In this document: piece after piece, positions 34,119-46,318 of the stretch | Layout of the letters: every line of letters begins with the position of its first letter | How positions within the stretch are numbered: the stretch's first letter is position 1 | NCBI GenBank assembly: GCA_001600495.1 | Contig: BCKE01000004.1 | Span: 107,399 to 171,398 of the forward strand | DNA length: 64,000 nucleotides | Source: Pilasporangium apinafurcum | Lineage: Eukaryota; Oomycota; Peronosporomycetes; Pythiales; Pythiaceae | Direction: 5' to 3' | Notes under the pieces: model-generated | The model's input: only the letters and a program-made list of their open reading frames with translations | Told to the model about the DNA's origin: nothing | The model's database searches: none | Position numbers and translations under genes: made by a program

Positions 34119-36429
34119 TTACGGCAATGACCAACGTATTTTCCTTGGCGCACGGGTGCAGAGCTCAGAACGTTTCGGATTTACTTTTCGACGCTTGGTC
34201 GCAGTTAAGTCGTTGTGTTCTTTACGTTTCTGGAGGAACTGTTCCAGAATAGTATGGGTTTTATGTCAGTGTCTTTAGATTTTAAATATGTTAGCGGTGA
34301 TAATGTATTGTACCTTGAGTATGAACGCAGATGACTCTTCCACTGATTGAATGAGTGGGTCGGCGAGGATAGCCTCAGCACTTGGTCGACAGGATGGATC
34401 CTGATGCATCATCTGTAGATTTATGCAGTAGATACATACAGATAAGATGCATCAAGAAGAAAAACAGAATCCATCAGCATGTACCTTTGAGATCAGTTTT
34501 CCTAATTCTGGCGAGTATTCTGATGAAAGCTGTGGCAGTTGACCTTGGCGTAGCTTGTGCCACAAGTCTCCAGATGACGGGAGTGAGATTCCAGCACACT
34601 CAAGCATGGTGATTCCTGCACATGTCCAAATCGCATTAATACATTTTGCGGTGTAGTGCTCCATTGATAATTTGTGACATACCTAAGCAGAAGATGTCGG
34701 CCGAAGGAAGGCGATCTGGACTGGTTAACAGCTCTTTGGCCATGTACTTTGCATCACCCTCTAACTCTCCAAGCTTAGTAGGAGAGCTGGTCGACAAAGA
34801 TGCCATTCCGAAGTCACCAATTTTGATCCGTCCAACTTCGGTTATAAATATATTGTCGGGCTTGATATCGAGATGAACCACACCGTTGGCGTGAAGGACA
34901 TGGAGACCATCGGCAACTTGACGCATGATATTCCACAAAAATGGTTCCGGAAGGGACTTGTCAGTATGTGCTGTAAGAACATCTCTCAGCGTTCCACCGA
35001 CACACAATTCCATCTGTAAATGCAAATATCCTGATTTAAATTTTGAAGCAGTTAGTATACCATCCGATTTATCAGGTACTACTCGTCTTACAACGCACCG
35101 TTTTCTTGCCATGCTTGGTAATATCGCACAATATGATCAAAATTTGCAATTGATGATGTGAGATGCTTGTGAATTTCAATCTCTTGCATCAATCTAGCCC
35201 TGTGTGTATGCGAATCGATTAAGATAATGGATCATAGTTAGAACGATACTACGGAGTACTTGAGCAACAATAAGTAATTACCGTTCACGTTCACTTCGAA
35301 GTTCAGTTTTGGACTTTTTTACTGCAAACAGTAACCCATCGCGTACAGATCGCACCTATTTCAAGGAGATTCTGGAAGTTAGCATGAGTGAGTTCAGCAT
35401 TTCTTCGTAAGTAGAATGAGTACCTTGTACACCTCAGCAGACACTCCAGAGCCTAGCCAACTAACTGTATCTAATTCTTCAAACGTTGGTAAAGAGATAT
35501 CCTACACGCACGTAGTGTCGTTAGAAGGCACCTTTAGACAATACAAACCATACCACTATTCATGTACCTGGCAATCTTCAATGGTAAGTTTTAGAAGCAA
35601 TTGTTTTCGGGCCAATTGTTGACGAGCTACGATACAACATACCGGCGTTATTGTTTAATATGTTCCATACTTTAAGGACGCCGATGTCAAAATATGGCGA
35701 CGTACATGGGGGGATAACTCTGATGTTCTTTATAGGAGTTGTTGGTGGACCACATGGAGCAGGACTTTTAACCGATAAATTTGAACCAAGCGCATTGGTA
35801 AGTCCCATGGTCGGGCTACCAAATGAAGGAGGACTAGACACTATTGATCTATAATTCAAAGATCACAAATCTTAGCGTATTAACCTCATCACACGGGACA
35901 GAAAATTCCATCTAAAACAACAAGCGTGCCACACCAACCTGGTCTTGGGACTGTGCTTCTCGGAGAGTATGGGAGAATTACAATCATCGGATCCACCAGC
36001 TACGCGTCGGGATTTTGTAGTAGAACACGTTCGCCGTCGAGTTTGACTGGTTGCGTCCTTGGCATATTCGTTCAGACGCTCTACACGGCGGGTTCGGTAC
36101 CGGAGCGATGGACCATACGAACCATCGCTGTTGCTGCTGGTATTGTCACCACCGACACTATTGATACTGCTACTTCGCTTCCGTCTGGTATATTTTGTCG
36201 TCAGAGCACACTCTCCTTGCTCTTCATCGTCATCGCTGCTACTTAAATCGTCCATAATAAGCTTTTTTGCCACACGAGGAGATGCTGGTGCAGTTATTGG
36301 TTTCGAATGTTGTTGCTGTAGTGCTGGTAATGAAGGTGAGCACGGGGCTGGATGCCGTGGTGTGACAGTGTCTGGCTGTGGTTGCATACCGAACAGTAAC
36401 TTTGCACAATTCGTCCAGCAAGACACCAT
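34119..36429 (-). CDS. Wee1/Myt1-type cell-cycle kinase
   Basis: The model is complement(join(34119..34238, 34314..34412, 34485..34615, 34683..35030, 35099..35199, 35282..35355, 35424..35501, 35568..35575, 35643..35848, 35939..36429)), 551 residues, frame closed over ten exons including an 8-nt one. The N-terminal 235 residues are disordered, with Ser/acidic runs and a basic stretch (RTRRVERLNEYAKD). The kinase begins LPTFEELDTVSWLGSGVSAEVY, with lysine in FAVKKSK, HIVRYYQAWQENGYLHLQMELC, VVHLDIKPDN (HLD about 372), GDFGMA, EGDAKYMAKELL, and the Wee1-specific LPSSGDLWHKLRQGQLPQLS. Wee1-family kinases phosphorylate the inhibitory Tyr (and Thr) of the mitotic CDK and delay mitosis. No TM segment is seen, which favours Wee1 over Myt1. 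The tail is basic (KRRKVNPKR), perhaps nuclear. Confidence 0.92.
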
Positions 36430-36916
36430 AATCAATCAATGTATATCTTTGCCAGCAAGATCAGCGGCAGTGTAAATGATACAACTATTGATCGGATCGG
36501 CTTCAATTTTGGCGGGAGTTCTTGGTTTCCCGTAAAGTTATCGATGAATAAAACATATCCTCAGTATATGTTTTAAACACTCAACACTAAATAGCATATA
36601 AATGTTGAACCTTTTGAAATCCATGCGTCTTCATATCGATTTTAAGAGGGTCTTAATAAAAGAGTGATGGTCCCGAAATAACTCCATTGAAAATAGCTTC
36701 AAGTGTTGACAGTCGGACGCCGCTGCTGCAGTCGAAAGTAAATTCAACGAGAAGAAAGAAGAAGAGATTGGGAGCGGAAAGAGTTTCCTTTCGTTCATCG
36801 CTCTTGCGGATACGAGGCGGTGGAAACGAAGCCAAAGATAATTAGATTATCGGAAGAAAAAATCAGACTGGATAGCTGCGTGCGGAAGTTGATCTCGTCA
36901 AATTGCACTTCCAAAG
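36430..36916. promoter_or_regulatory. Shared divergent promoter region of Wee1-type kinase and RUN-RhoGAP gene
   Basis: Head-to-head spacing of 487 bases between the start codons at 36429 (minus) and 36917 (plus). It must carry both 5' UTRs and promoters. No specific element is identified. Confidence 0.45.
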
Positions 36917-39900
36917 ATGTTGGGCAAGCTTTCTCACTGGCTTTCGATGAAGCTAGAGGAAAAGGGTGACGACTTTCTCGGCATGCGGTGTGATGCACTC
37001 GTGAGTTGCAATGTTTTCTAAAAGCATAGTAGTGCGTATAGGATGAAAATGTTTCATCTGTGAATGTTTCTCGTTCATGTTGTTGGTTGTTGAAGACGAG
37101 AATGAAGAAAGCGACACTGGAAGTGTTGGAAACAGTTCAAGCCCGCCAAAGCCAACTGGAACAGAGCGAAGAGTACGCAAACTATATCTCCAATCTTGAG
37201 GCGAACGTGGAGGAGAAAAGTATTGATACCAAGCCCAAAGTTGTGCTGACGCAGGACGATCTCTGCGTCCATGAACTTTGTACGTTACCATTTCCTGAAT
37301 GTACTCATTTGTGGGGAAAATTCCTTCCTCATCATGAATATGATAGGTCTTGCTCTGGAAAGCTGCCTGAAACTTGGCCTTAAGCATCAATCGGATAAAG
37401 ATATATCATGGTGGAATGTCCTGTACTCAAGTACATTGATTGTTGACGAACCCACGCTCGTCCAGAGCATTCTTACAGCGGCATTATTAGCTGAGGTCAG
37501 AAATGTGCACTAGTAATTCTCCTTTCTTTGGGTTTCATATATCACATTTATGTGTCTTTAGACTGACATCGGGAAAGAGCGGTGCTGGATGAAACTTGCT
37601 CTCAACAATCGTACGCTTGAGACGAGTCTAATGGTAAGACGACGTGTGCAAAAGTGTTGTGGCATAAACGCGACTATCATTCTCACATTAATTATGTTTA
37701 TATACTTTGCCGGCAGATTATTTTTTCAGTATCTTGCGAAGAGCTAATACGATCGAGCTATGAAGAATGGTCTATAGTGCGATGCTCCGAAGGTTTGGGA
37801 ATTTTTCTGCAGATGGTGATTGAAATTCGAGAGGTGCAATTCTCCATTGAAGTAAATGATAGTGCGTTTCGAGCTCCGGACGAAACCAACAGCCTTGTAG
37901 CAGAGATGGAGACTGATACTGTAAGCAATTCCGCCGACGTCATCGAGACAATGGACGGTGCAAGTGCTGCAGATGTTGTTGTATCAACAGATAAACTATC
38001 GACTGCGGGAGAAACGTCGATCCAAGAAGAGGAAGAGGTGGTGGAGACGTCTTCGGTAAATTTCCCACATCGCCACAAGGGTATTAAGCCATGGCAACAT
38101 GTGTTTGGTGTCAGCATCTCGTATCTGTCAAAAAACCCGTACCATAGTCGATTTGCACTTATTGATCCAGTCCTTGCAATTCCAAATATTGTTCAAGATT
38201 GTATCGATGTTCTAATGGCCAATCCAGACACCCCACGGTTATTCCGTGCGACGGTATTGAGTGTCCATTTGAATCAACTGCGTGAAATTGTTGAGTCAGA
38301 TGGGGCATTGCCTCCTGACATCGATGCTCATGGAGCGGGTGCTTTGCTGATGGACTTCTTTAAACATTTACGAGAGCCATTGCTGACATCAGAAAAGTAC
38401 GATGCTTTTGTTGCCTCGGGGCGTATTCGTGATGAAGAAGCTAGCATACGTAACATCACGTGTTTGGTTCAAGATTTGCCCGTTTACTGCAAATTCACAC
38501 TTGAAAAGGTGATCGGGTTGATGCATTTCTTACAACTGCCTGAACATGCACAGCACAACGGAGTTGATGTTATTGTAGGATCTGCCGCTCTTGCCCCGGT
38601 GATAGCGTTTAAGATAGAACCAGTCGAAGCGCTTCCTCCTGGTCATCGTCGTAACAGTACTCATTCGCAGTATCAAGACGTACGATATGCTGCAGTTGGG
38701 GCTCAAGTTGTTGAGAGGATGATCAAGCACTACGATGTTATCTTTCAGGATGTTCGGTTGAAGGTTTCAGATGCACTTGAGCGACTTCAGACAAAGAAAG
38801 AGACGCTTTTATCGATTTACCAACTGTTCAAAATGAAACCACAAGTCAATTTTATGTCCGACAGACAACAATTGGAAGAGATCACGAATCTCTTTGCTGA
38901 AAGTGTAAAAAGCGAGTCCGCAAATAATCCGGCGATAGTTATACCGACTCTAAACACAGAGAGTTCACCTCCTCAGCAAAGAGCATCATTGCCTCACATT
39001 TTGGTTTCAATTACTCCACCAGCTCCGTTGTTAAATGCAACCTCCCGAACCGCGAGCGGTACAAACATCCATAATCCAGCTGCTTTCAGGACAGCAAGTG
39101 GTACAAGCACTCGAATTGGAGTTAGTGGACGCCGGCAAACAGTAGCAACAAGTTCACCGCAGATCACGCCAGCTTCTGCTTCTACCTCAATATGCCCGCT
39201 GGATAATCCGTTGGAACGCTCTCTTGTGGACTTGTGGGAGAGGCATGGATTCAATCGACCTACTGTTCTGGGTAACTTCGACAAAGGTGGAGTTCTATTG
39301 CTCCGGTGCGTATCATATATGCTGAAACATGATACAGATGCGTTGCATCGACTGTATCTTCGGGCTTTACCCTCGACGACATCCGCATACGACGCCGGAC
39401 TCGTGGCTGCTGCCATATGCAAGTCGCTCATTCATATGCTGAAGCTTATGTAAGTGCATTACTTGTTGACACATCGTGGCATTCATTAATAAGCGCTAAT
39501 TTCGTTTTTTCGTACCTCAGACCATCTCCAGAGCATCCCAATATTAATATTGTTTCTTTATCGACTGAACCATTTTGGGAAATATTTGACGAAGAGGGAT
39601 ATTTTTTCAAGCTATTTGTGCTGATGTTTCAGATATTCGATCAAATTTGGGGCAGTTTGAATCCTGAAGAAGCGTCTTTTACTCGCGTCTTCTGTGATAC
39701 TGAAGCCAAGTTAGACGATCTACTCAAGAATTCTCCAAGTTCGGTGGATGATGTGCGGGCTGAATGGGAGAACATTTGGAAAGAGTTAACGGATGTGCAC
39801 GATGATGTCGAAGAACCGACGTCTACTGATGACGAGGCTTCTAGCTCGATTGGACTGCCTGAATCACCATCTCGTGTAAACAAGAGAACGTCATTTTTGT

Positions 39901-40553
39901 ACAAACCGGAGGACTACGAAACGAAGCTGATGAATCCATCTAACATACTGACGACAGAACATGTTGCATATATAGATCATAATCTCCCAATCACCAGCCA
40001 GCTTTGCCGATGGTGTCTTCTCTACAGCACAGAAGCTCATGGTTCATCCCTCCACACATTGTTGATGCTGACAAAAAATCAAAGTCCAACGATCATCGTG
40101 ATCAAAGATGACCAAGGAAATGTGTTTGGAGGCTATGGGTCAGATGCATGGCATCATGCTACCCAGTACTATGGGAATGGCGAAACGTTTTTGTTTACAT
40201 TCAGCCACAGCACAGCCGGTTTTATGAAGTACCCTTGGAGTCGAAGGAATAGCTACTTTATGCTATGTTCCGAGGAGTCTTTAATAATGGGGGGCGGGGG
40301 GAGCTTTGGACTCTACCTGGTAAGCGATTGATGCTTGTGTTCTCCAGTAGAGCTGCTATAAACTTGACACAACTTGTATGTGTAGGACAACGATTTGGCA
40401 TCAGGGACGACTGGGGCATGTGAAACGTTTAGCTCACGGCCACTTGTTAGCTCTCACGAATTCAACTGCGTCTGCGTGGAAGTATGGGGCTTTACCACTG
40501 GGGATAGTCCCACCATTTCAGGAGAGAGACGGAAGAAGAGCGTACTGGACTGA
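36917..40553 (+). CDS. RUN - RhoGAP - ELMO - TLDc multidomain protein
   Basis: The model is join(36917..37000, 37096..37279, 37347..37495, 37562..37633, 37717..39449, 39521..40319, 40386..40553), 1,062 residues. Four domains can be read. RUN (about 70-190): CLALESCLKLGLKH, ERCWMKLALNNRTLETSLM, YEEWSIVRCSEGLGIFLQMV. RhoGAP (about 305-460): IPNIVQDCIDVL, the arginine-finger segment PRLFRAT, LLMDFFKHLREPLLTSEKYD, and NGVDVIVGSAALAP. ELMO/CED-12 (about 660-830, with an insert): LVDLWERHGFNRPTVLGNFD, GGVLLLRCVSYML, FFKLFVLMFQIFDQIWGS. TLDc (about 888-1050): FGGYGSDAWHHATQYYGNGE, GGGGSFGLYL, CVEVWGFTTGD. By family knowledge RUN binds Rab/Rap effectors, RhoGAP switches off Rho GTPases, ELMO partners Rac exchange factors or is an Arf GAP, and TLDc proteins regulate the V-ATPase. 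I infer a GTPase-coupled regulator at endomembranes or actin sites. TLDc and RhoGAP are clear; RUN and ELMO are good. Confidence 0.85.
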
Positions 40554-40856
40554 GTATATTTCGCATCCTATTCTACGCACTTTACCTCAGTGTAGAAATC
40601 GTCACACTAATCCCATTGGGGTATATGTGTGGTCTCTACCCGCACCCGAGATAGTCAGGGGCGCAAGAACTCATGAAATAACTACTGCTATGATAAGACT
40701 ATAACTTCCAGTTACGGAAGCGCGGAGTACCTACTGATCTTTGTCCCGTAGAAGCTCCTGTAGTTAAGGAATGCACGTTTCAAAGACTGGATTTTTTCGT
40801 CGTCATCGCTTTTTCTGCATCAGACCTGCGTCACAGAACTCGCTCACGACTTCTGT
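40554..40856. other. Short convergent spacer
   Basis: About 300 bases between two convergent stop codons. It holds 3' UTRs; nothing else is recognised. Confidence 0.6.
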
Positions 40857-41400
40857 TCACTGGTTTCCAGACATGGCTTCTAATTGTTGCTCAATTTCTG
40901 TCCGGAACCGCTGAAAGTGAGCCTGGACGATGGCTTGCTGTTCATCAATACCACAAGAGAGAAGGCAATCTCAACAACTGAGGGATCTCACTTAAGTAGA
41001 AGAAATTGCTGAAAGCCGTACCTGCTCAGCACTTAGAGTCGTATTTGGCAACAACTGTGGCTGTACATTCGCCAATTCATCCTGCAGCATTACCGTGAAG
41101 CGCTCCAAGAGCGTTTTCAACAATGTCTTCAGCGCCGCGCCAGTGGCATCGGACGTGCGATCGTGAAAGAGTACCAGTTGAATTTTTGGGTTGTACGCAG
41201 TGATCATCGTGATTGCTCCTGAAGTCGACTGTTATGTTGGTTTGAGTACATGCGAAACTGTCAGTTACGAAAGTTAAAGCTGGACTAACAACATATTCCT
41301 TTGTTCTTACCGATACATCATCCACTTTATCCGCGTGTGAACCGTTCGTAGATGATCCATTTGGATCGAAATGGATCTCGACTACGTCTAATAAAGTCAT
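40857..41400 (-). CDS. Small conserved-looking protein of unknown function (125 aa)
   Basis: The model is complement(join(40857..40937, 41022..41228, 41311..41400)), 125 residues. The evidence is two GT-AG introns with in-frame joins and protein-like composition, not a family match. The sequence starts MTLLDVVEIHFDPNGSS, has a Ser/Asp-rich turn, a hydrophobic strand-rich core (AITMITAYNPKIQLVLFHDR), a long amphipathic helix (ALKTLLKTLLERFTVMLQDE) and a final helix (AHFQRFRTEIEQQLEAM). The layout resembles a small subunit of a larger complex. It is head-to-head with the next gene, with 365 bases between start codons. I do not assign a function. Confidence 0.6.
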
Positions 41401-41765
41401 TGCGCGTCAGTAAAACAACAAGAGAGCTCAGACGAAGAGCTGCTACAAATGACAGATGCATATATATTAAAGACTACCTCCACCGTCGATCTCCCTCGCA
41501 AATTGTGTGAACGAGAGCACCAACGCATCAACACCCTCTGCATGGGCGTGTGGATGCCATTTCCACTGCTGTGTAAACAAGCACACACCCGAGGCGCGGT
41601 CCAATACCTTTATCATCCGCAGCAACCCATGCATGTTGCTTTATTTTGTTGATCGAATGAAATGTCAGTAAGCGAAAATAACGCCAAAGCGTTATTTTAG
41701 GCATTTTATTTATCCAAACGCCTCCAGCAAGGTGTACATTTCATCAACACAGATATCGCAACATC

Positions 41766-42134
41766 ATGATTGGCATGAAAGCATCGTACAAGTTCCGAGG
41801 GGAAGAAGTGCACACTTTTGCGAGCTTCCCTACATCCGATGAAGCATCGAATGAGTATGGAACTGAAGATGCAACGGAGAAGGAGCAAAACCACGCCTTT
41901 TCTGGTAAAATGGACGGTGGGGTTCCCATGCCCGAGCTGAAATCGTCCGGTCCTTATGCGGCACTAGTGACAGCACTAAAGGTAAGTAGATGTATTTGCT
42001 ACTTACTGGTAAGTGGTATGTGTGTCTTTTTTTACGAATATGTTCGTTATATGCAGCGCGCAAAAGAAGATAGTGAGGAATTTTTAAAGAACAAGGTGGA
42101 GGGTCCTGTGCCAGCAAAGCTATATGATCAGTAA
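41766..42134 (+). CDS. Small protein, possibly Gon7-like (KEOPS subunit)
   Basis: The model is join(41766..41981, 42057..42134), 97 residues, one GT-AG intron in phase 0. The N-terminal half is polar and acidic (SDEASNEYGTEDATEKEQN). The second half forms one likely helix: SGPYAALVTALKRAKEDSEE, then FLKNKVEG. The pattern of an N-terminal Y...F strand, a disordered acidic stretch and a helix ending EFL resembles fungal Gon7, the small disordered subunit of the KEOPS complex that makes t6A in tRNA. Such short disordered proteins are easily mis-assigned, so this is a weak suggestion. The coding call itself is reasonable. It is convergent with the SET-PHD gene (stops 245 bases apart). Confidence 0.55.
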   Translation: MIGMKASYKFRGEEVHTFASFPTSDEASNEYGTEDATEKEQNHAFSGKMDGGVPMPELKSSGPYAALVTALKVSRCICYLLVSGMCVFFYEYVRYMQRAKEDSEEFLKNKVEGPVPAKLYDQ

Positions 42135-42379
42135 GGAACATCTCCACACATGACAAACGCAATTGAAGCAAAGCAGTGCTGCTTTTTTTTTACCAGCGCC
42201 GTGCATCAGGATTTGCGTACGATATGTGGAATCGCCACAAGCTACAACGGCAAATACAATTTTGTATATTTCGAGTTTAGGCAATGCAAGTGCAATAGAC
42301 ACCACGTCTACGAACAATCTTCTCAGCCAGCGAGTTGGTTACTTTACTTGCAGAATCGTGGCTGCATGATCATTGGTTG

Positions 42380-45277
42380 TTACTCATCAGCTTCTTCTTG
42401 CCACGACGGCAGCGGTAGTTGTTCCAGCATACGGTAGGACCGGTCTGAGGCTTTTAGGCGCTTCTTGTACCGACGTTTCCCTATGTGATCCTGCTTGGCT
42501 GAAGGGTGATAAAAGATTTTCTTCTGGCTCGGCATGAGCAGGGTCGCGTGAGTACGCAACTGACGTCGGCGCGAGGATGTTTCTTCACTTAGTACTGCTA
42601 ACACATCCGCTTCTCCCTGTTGCACATGTGACTGCATGTGCCTCAGATTCTTGGGATTCTTACACTCGGAACAAAACCATGGAACGTTCGCTGGGGGTAC
42701 GATCACCAAATTTGCGCAACTACACATAGATAATTCATAGAGTAAGAAATGAGGTAGTCAAGATTGAGAGAGGAAAAGCACACGAACCAGAGATGGAATG
42801 CTCTAGGGCAACCATCACAGCAAATTAATTCACCCGCGAGGCCGCAGCGGTAGCAAGCATCTTCATTTAGATCATTCTACGAGAGAACCAGATCAAAGAT
42901 GTTGGCTTTTACGTTCAATAGCATATCACACAAGAAATATCGTACCTGATCTTCATTATAGAATCGCTGGCCGTTCTTCATTTGCTTCACGAAGCGGAAA
43001 ATACGGTCTGGGTCCATGTTGCTCGACGACGGAATTTGCTGGTTCCACTTGGAGTTGCCATTCGCAAATGATATCAGATCGGAGAAGAATCGCGCACGTG
43101 CTTCCAGTAAACTCAACCGCTTGCGTTTCAATAACTTGCCTTTCCAATGTTGCGATGATGCCGCCAGAACATCCTTCCTCATTGCTGTTGTTACTTTGAT
43201 GGATTGGTTGCTGGTATCTACGTGCCGTTTCGTGGGAGAGGTTTCCTGGAGATCCTTCGTCCAGTCGGATTTCCCACCACAGCTATAGCTTTGCAACGTT
43301 CGCATCTCGGCCAAATGTATACCTTGAACCACGTTCTCGTACCAATTGCTTTGCTTAAGACATTGCTTATTCACAGATTCACAATCCTCCGCCGACAGAT
43401 CTTCCTCTGTGGTGAGTGACCAGTCCGAGACGGGACTGCTGGTGGATGAAGAAGTCTTTGTGATCTCCTCTGAGATATTACCACTGCTGGTAGGACTTGT
43501 GTCTCTGTTGGGGTATTTTTTCTCTTGCAGTTCATGACTGAGAAACAATCGACGCTTTTTAAAGCCGTAGATACTCAGCCACTCATCATCCAGCTACGTA
43601 GACAAGAAAAAGTCAAATACAGAAGTACTTATCTATGCGGTAAATACAAGCTCTTTAATGACATACCTGAGCGCTTTTAAGAAGCGCCAATGATGATACG
43701 TGTACTGGTCGCTTGAGTTCCGGTGGAGATGCATTGAAAAGTTCATTTTTCTTAGTATGCGCCCGTTTCGGCACAAGGAGTTTCTTGATGCTTGCTTCAG
43801 ATCGTTTCAGGCCAATCTTCCCGGAGCACGATGCGGAGCCACATTTGCAGTCTACAGCTTCTCCGAAATGAGAGAAATTGTAGTCGATCGTGATTTCTTC
43901 GGAAGGCAGAATGGTACGCCGAGCAAAGATGCCGATGCGCTGCACACCCCCGACGTTCCTGCAATAGTAATGTAAATAATAAATGTATAGTATCAGAAAT
44001 GATACATCGCCGGTGATGTCCTGTTTCTCACATGTACATTTACCATTTTTGCGTCATGCTGTTGGGATCACAACTGTGATTGATAAAGCGTGATTCGTTG
44101 CTGCGGTATCGTGCATCAATGACAATATCCTTCTCAAGTTCGAGCATGTAAAAATGCGTCTACAGATTACTTTCATCAATTAAACTCCATGCCGATACCA
44201 ACGCACAAATCGAACTCGTTTTCCGCATCACCAGTTACTTACCTCGCCACTATCACGATATTTGATCAATCGTCGTTCGCATTCAGCATCATCGATCACT
44301 TCCCCCACGTACTCAATAATAAATTCTCCAGCATTAATCAGCTCGTTCGCAATCAACCCAAAACCTGGACCAGGAATGTATTCAACACGAACGGATTTCA
44401 CCTCGCGACGCTGGATGGCACGATTACTGCAGAGTTCGGGGTCTGGTGCTGAACACGTTGCTTCAGTACAACTGATGAACAGCATGCGATTGTAGCAGTT
44501 CTCCCCGCAATATCGTCTCATATCAGCGCGTTGTTGCTGATGCTGCAAGTGTTTGGTTTTGGTTGTGCCTTGGATTTTAAGTGATCCAGTGCGACTAGAA
44601 CGAGGAAGTAAGCTATGCGCTTTGAGTGCTTTGGTTGTTGCAATTTGCGTCGCACGCTTCGTTGTGCGAGTCGATGCGCTGGCTTCGAGGTAGCAATCGC
44701 ATTTATGCACTGGGAGGTTCACGATAGGTGGCGAATTCGACACGTAGACACACTTACTGATCTTCCCATACGCTGGTGGCACACGATCAAACTGACGTGC
44801 CTGTGAACAACGTGATCAAAAATGAGGTCACACATTTTCAATAAGAGTTAAAGACTCGTTTTATACTCCTACCTCGAGCGCCTTGACCTCTGCGGGTTTG
44901 AATGGTAGTTGGAACCATCGCTGGAACGTTGGATTGGCTCGGAATCGGTCTTCATCTTGTCGCAGAGCCGATAAGAAACGTTTTGTATCCTTCGCCAGCG
45001 CTTTATCGTTTGCATAACCACAACCATTGCTGTTGTAACTATCGCCAATAATCTCTGTCTTCGTTGCAGAAGCATCAATGCCTGGCTTTCGACGGCGTGG
45101 CGACACGTCAACTGATCCGTTTGTCACGTCCAATTTGCGTTTCTTGAGTGTTGTTGATGGGGATTTGAAGGTGGTGGTCACTGGTGCTGCGTCACGTCGA
45201 CGTGTCAACATTCTGCGGGCAGTCATATCCGTCGGAAACGTCTTCTGCCGTCGGTTTGTGCCGATCCTTCGCACCAT
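42380..45277 (-). CDS. SET-domain histone methyltransferase (AWS-SET-postSET) with C-terminal PHD finger
   Basis: The model is complement(join(42380..42719, 42788..42876, 42946..43593, 43667..43958, 44044..44159, 44243..44800, 44873..45277)), 815 residues, all joins in frame. The basic N-terminal region ([15 protein letters not shown]) suggests nuclear location. A cysteine-rich AWS-type region follows ([21 protein letters not shown]). SET spans about 245-385: [20 protein letters not shown], the catalytic/AdoMet motif [10 protein letters not shown] (about 348), and EEITIDYNF. The post-SET cysteines are [17 protein letters not shown] finger lies at about 678-725: [41 protein letters not shown]-postSET proteins of the SET2/NSD/ASH1 class methylate histone H3, usually at K36. 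The exact lysine is inferred. The PHD finger probably reads a histone tail. Confidence 0.9.
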
Positions 45278-45625
45278 TTGTCTTCAAGCGCGTGACTCCG
45301 CTAGGACTATGAGTAATCGGATCTCCAGTGATAGTCAATTTGCCCCATTTTTTTTTCAATTCAAACCCGACAAAAACGGCGTGGCTGTTGAAATAAATCG
45401 ATATCATTGGATGAAAATAGTAAAAATAAATAATATTTGAAAATTAGTGGCTGAAATTCGACGTCTGGCTGGTGCAAATCACAACCAAATATCCCGCGCG
45501 AGGGAAAACGATCTAAACCTAGTAATTAGTTTTAAACCTAATATGGCTCTGGTAAGGTTTTATTTGAGGATTATTACGGGTTGCAGTGAGAATGCCACCT
45601 TTTTTATCCATAAAAATACATAGTC
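45278..45625. other. Intergenic, flank of transposon remnant
   Basis: Upstream region of the SET-PHD gene (minus) merging into the left flank of the broken transposase. It is AT-rich near 45390-45440. No terminal repeat of the element was recognised. Confidence 0.5.
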
Positions 45626-46318
45626 ATGAAATCAATTGTCGAACGACAAATTTGTTTTCATCTTCGGACCCAAGGATTCACCCTCATCAAGATAGCTGAG
45701 ATTCTTGATATAAGCAAACAAACCGTTCAACGTTGGCTCAGTGGTGTTAAGTTTGCAGCATGACCTCTCAATCGATCTCATCTGCGAAAATTGAGTGACA
45801 ACCAGCACAACCAATTCGTCAATTTTTTTCTCAATCATAATACAAGCACGCTTGCTGACAGAGTTTTCGTGAAAAATACGTATGATGTTGATGTCTCTCT
45901 ATGAACAGTCCAGCGCATCTTGCTAGAACATAAAATCACGTACAAAAAGGCTTCTATTGCTTATCAAGAAGCCTATAGCACACAACAACGTCATTTTTTG
46001 TCATCATTGTCCAAACATACAGGGAAAAAGTGGATAGCGTTGGATGAAGCAGCATTCTTTCTCAATCACAGCCGAAAGTATGCATGGAGTGTGAAGAGTC
46101 AAAGAGCTTTTGTGAGAAGACCAGGAAGACGAGGAAATTTACATTCGTTGATCTTAGCAGTATCACCCAATGGCGTCGATTGATGTTTGTTTTCAAGAAG
46201 TGTGAACTCGGTAAGCAAGAAGCTGCTACCCGTACAGACGTGACCACAGAAGAAAAGCCAGACAATGCTGCTGGTAGTAATTATAATCTAACTGCAATTT
46301 CTAGCGCAAGTTGATTAG
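45626..46318 (+). mobile_element. Broken IS630/Tc1-mariner-type transposase
   Basis: From ATG 45626 a single frame reads MKSIVERQICFHLRTQGFTL then a helix-turn-helix (IAEILDISKQTVQRWLSG), a linker, and the start of the DDE catalytic domain: WIALDEAAFFLN (first catalytic Asp), RKYAWSVKSQRAF and GNLHSLILAVSPNGV. The frame is interrupted by in-frame stops at 45761-45763, 45902-45904 and 46181-46183, and the part with the second Asp and the Glu is missing. This is therefore a dead, truncated DNA transposon copy. No terminal inverted repeats or target duplication could be recognised. That all three stops are substitutions in one unbroken frame suggests fairly slow point decay after insertion. Confidence 0.75.
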
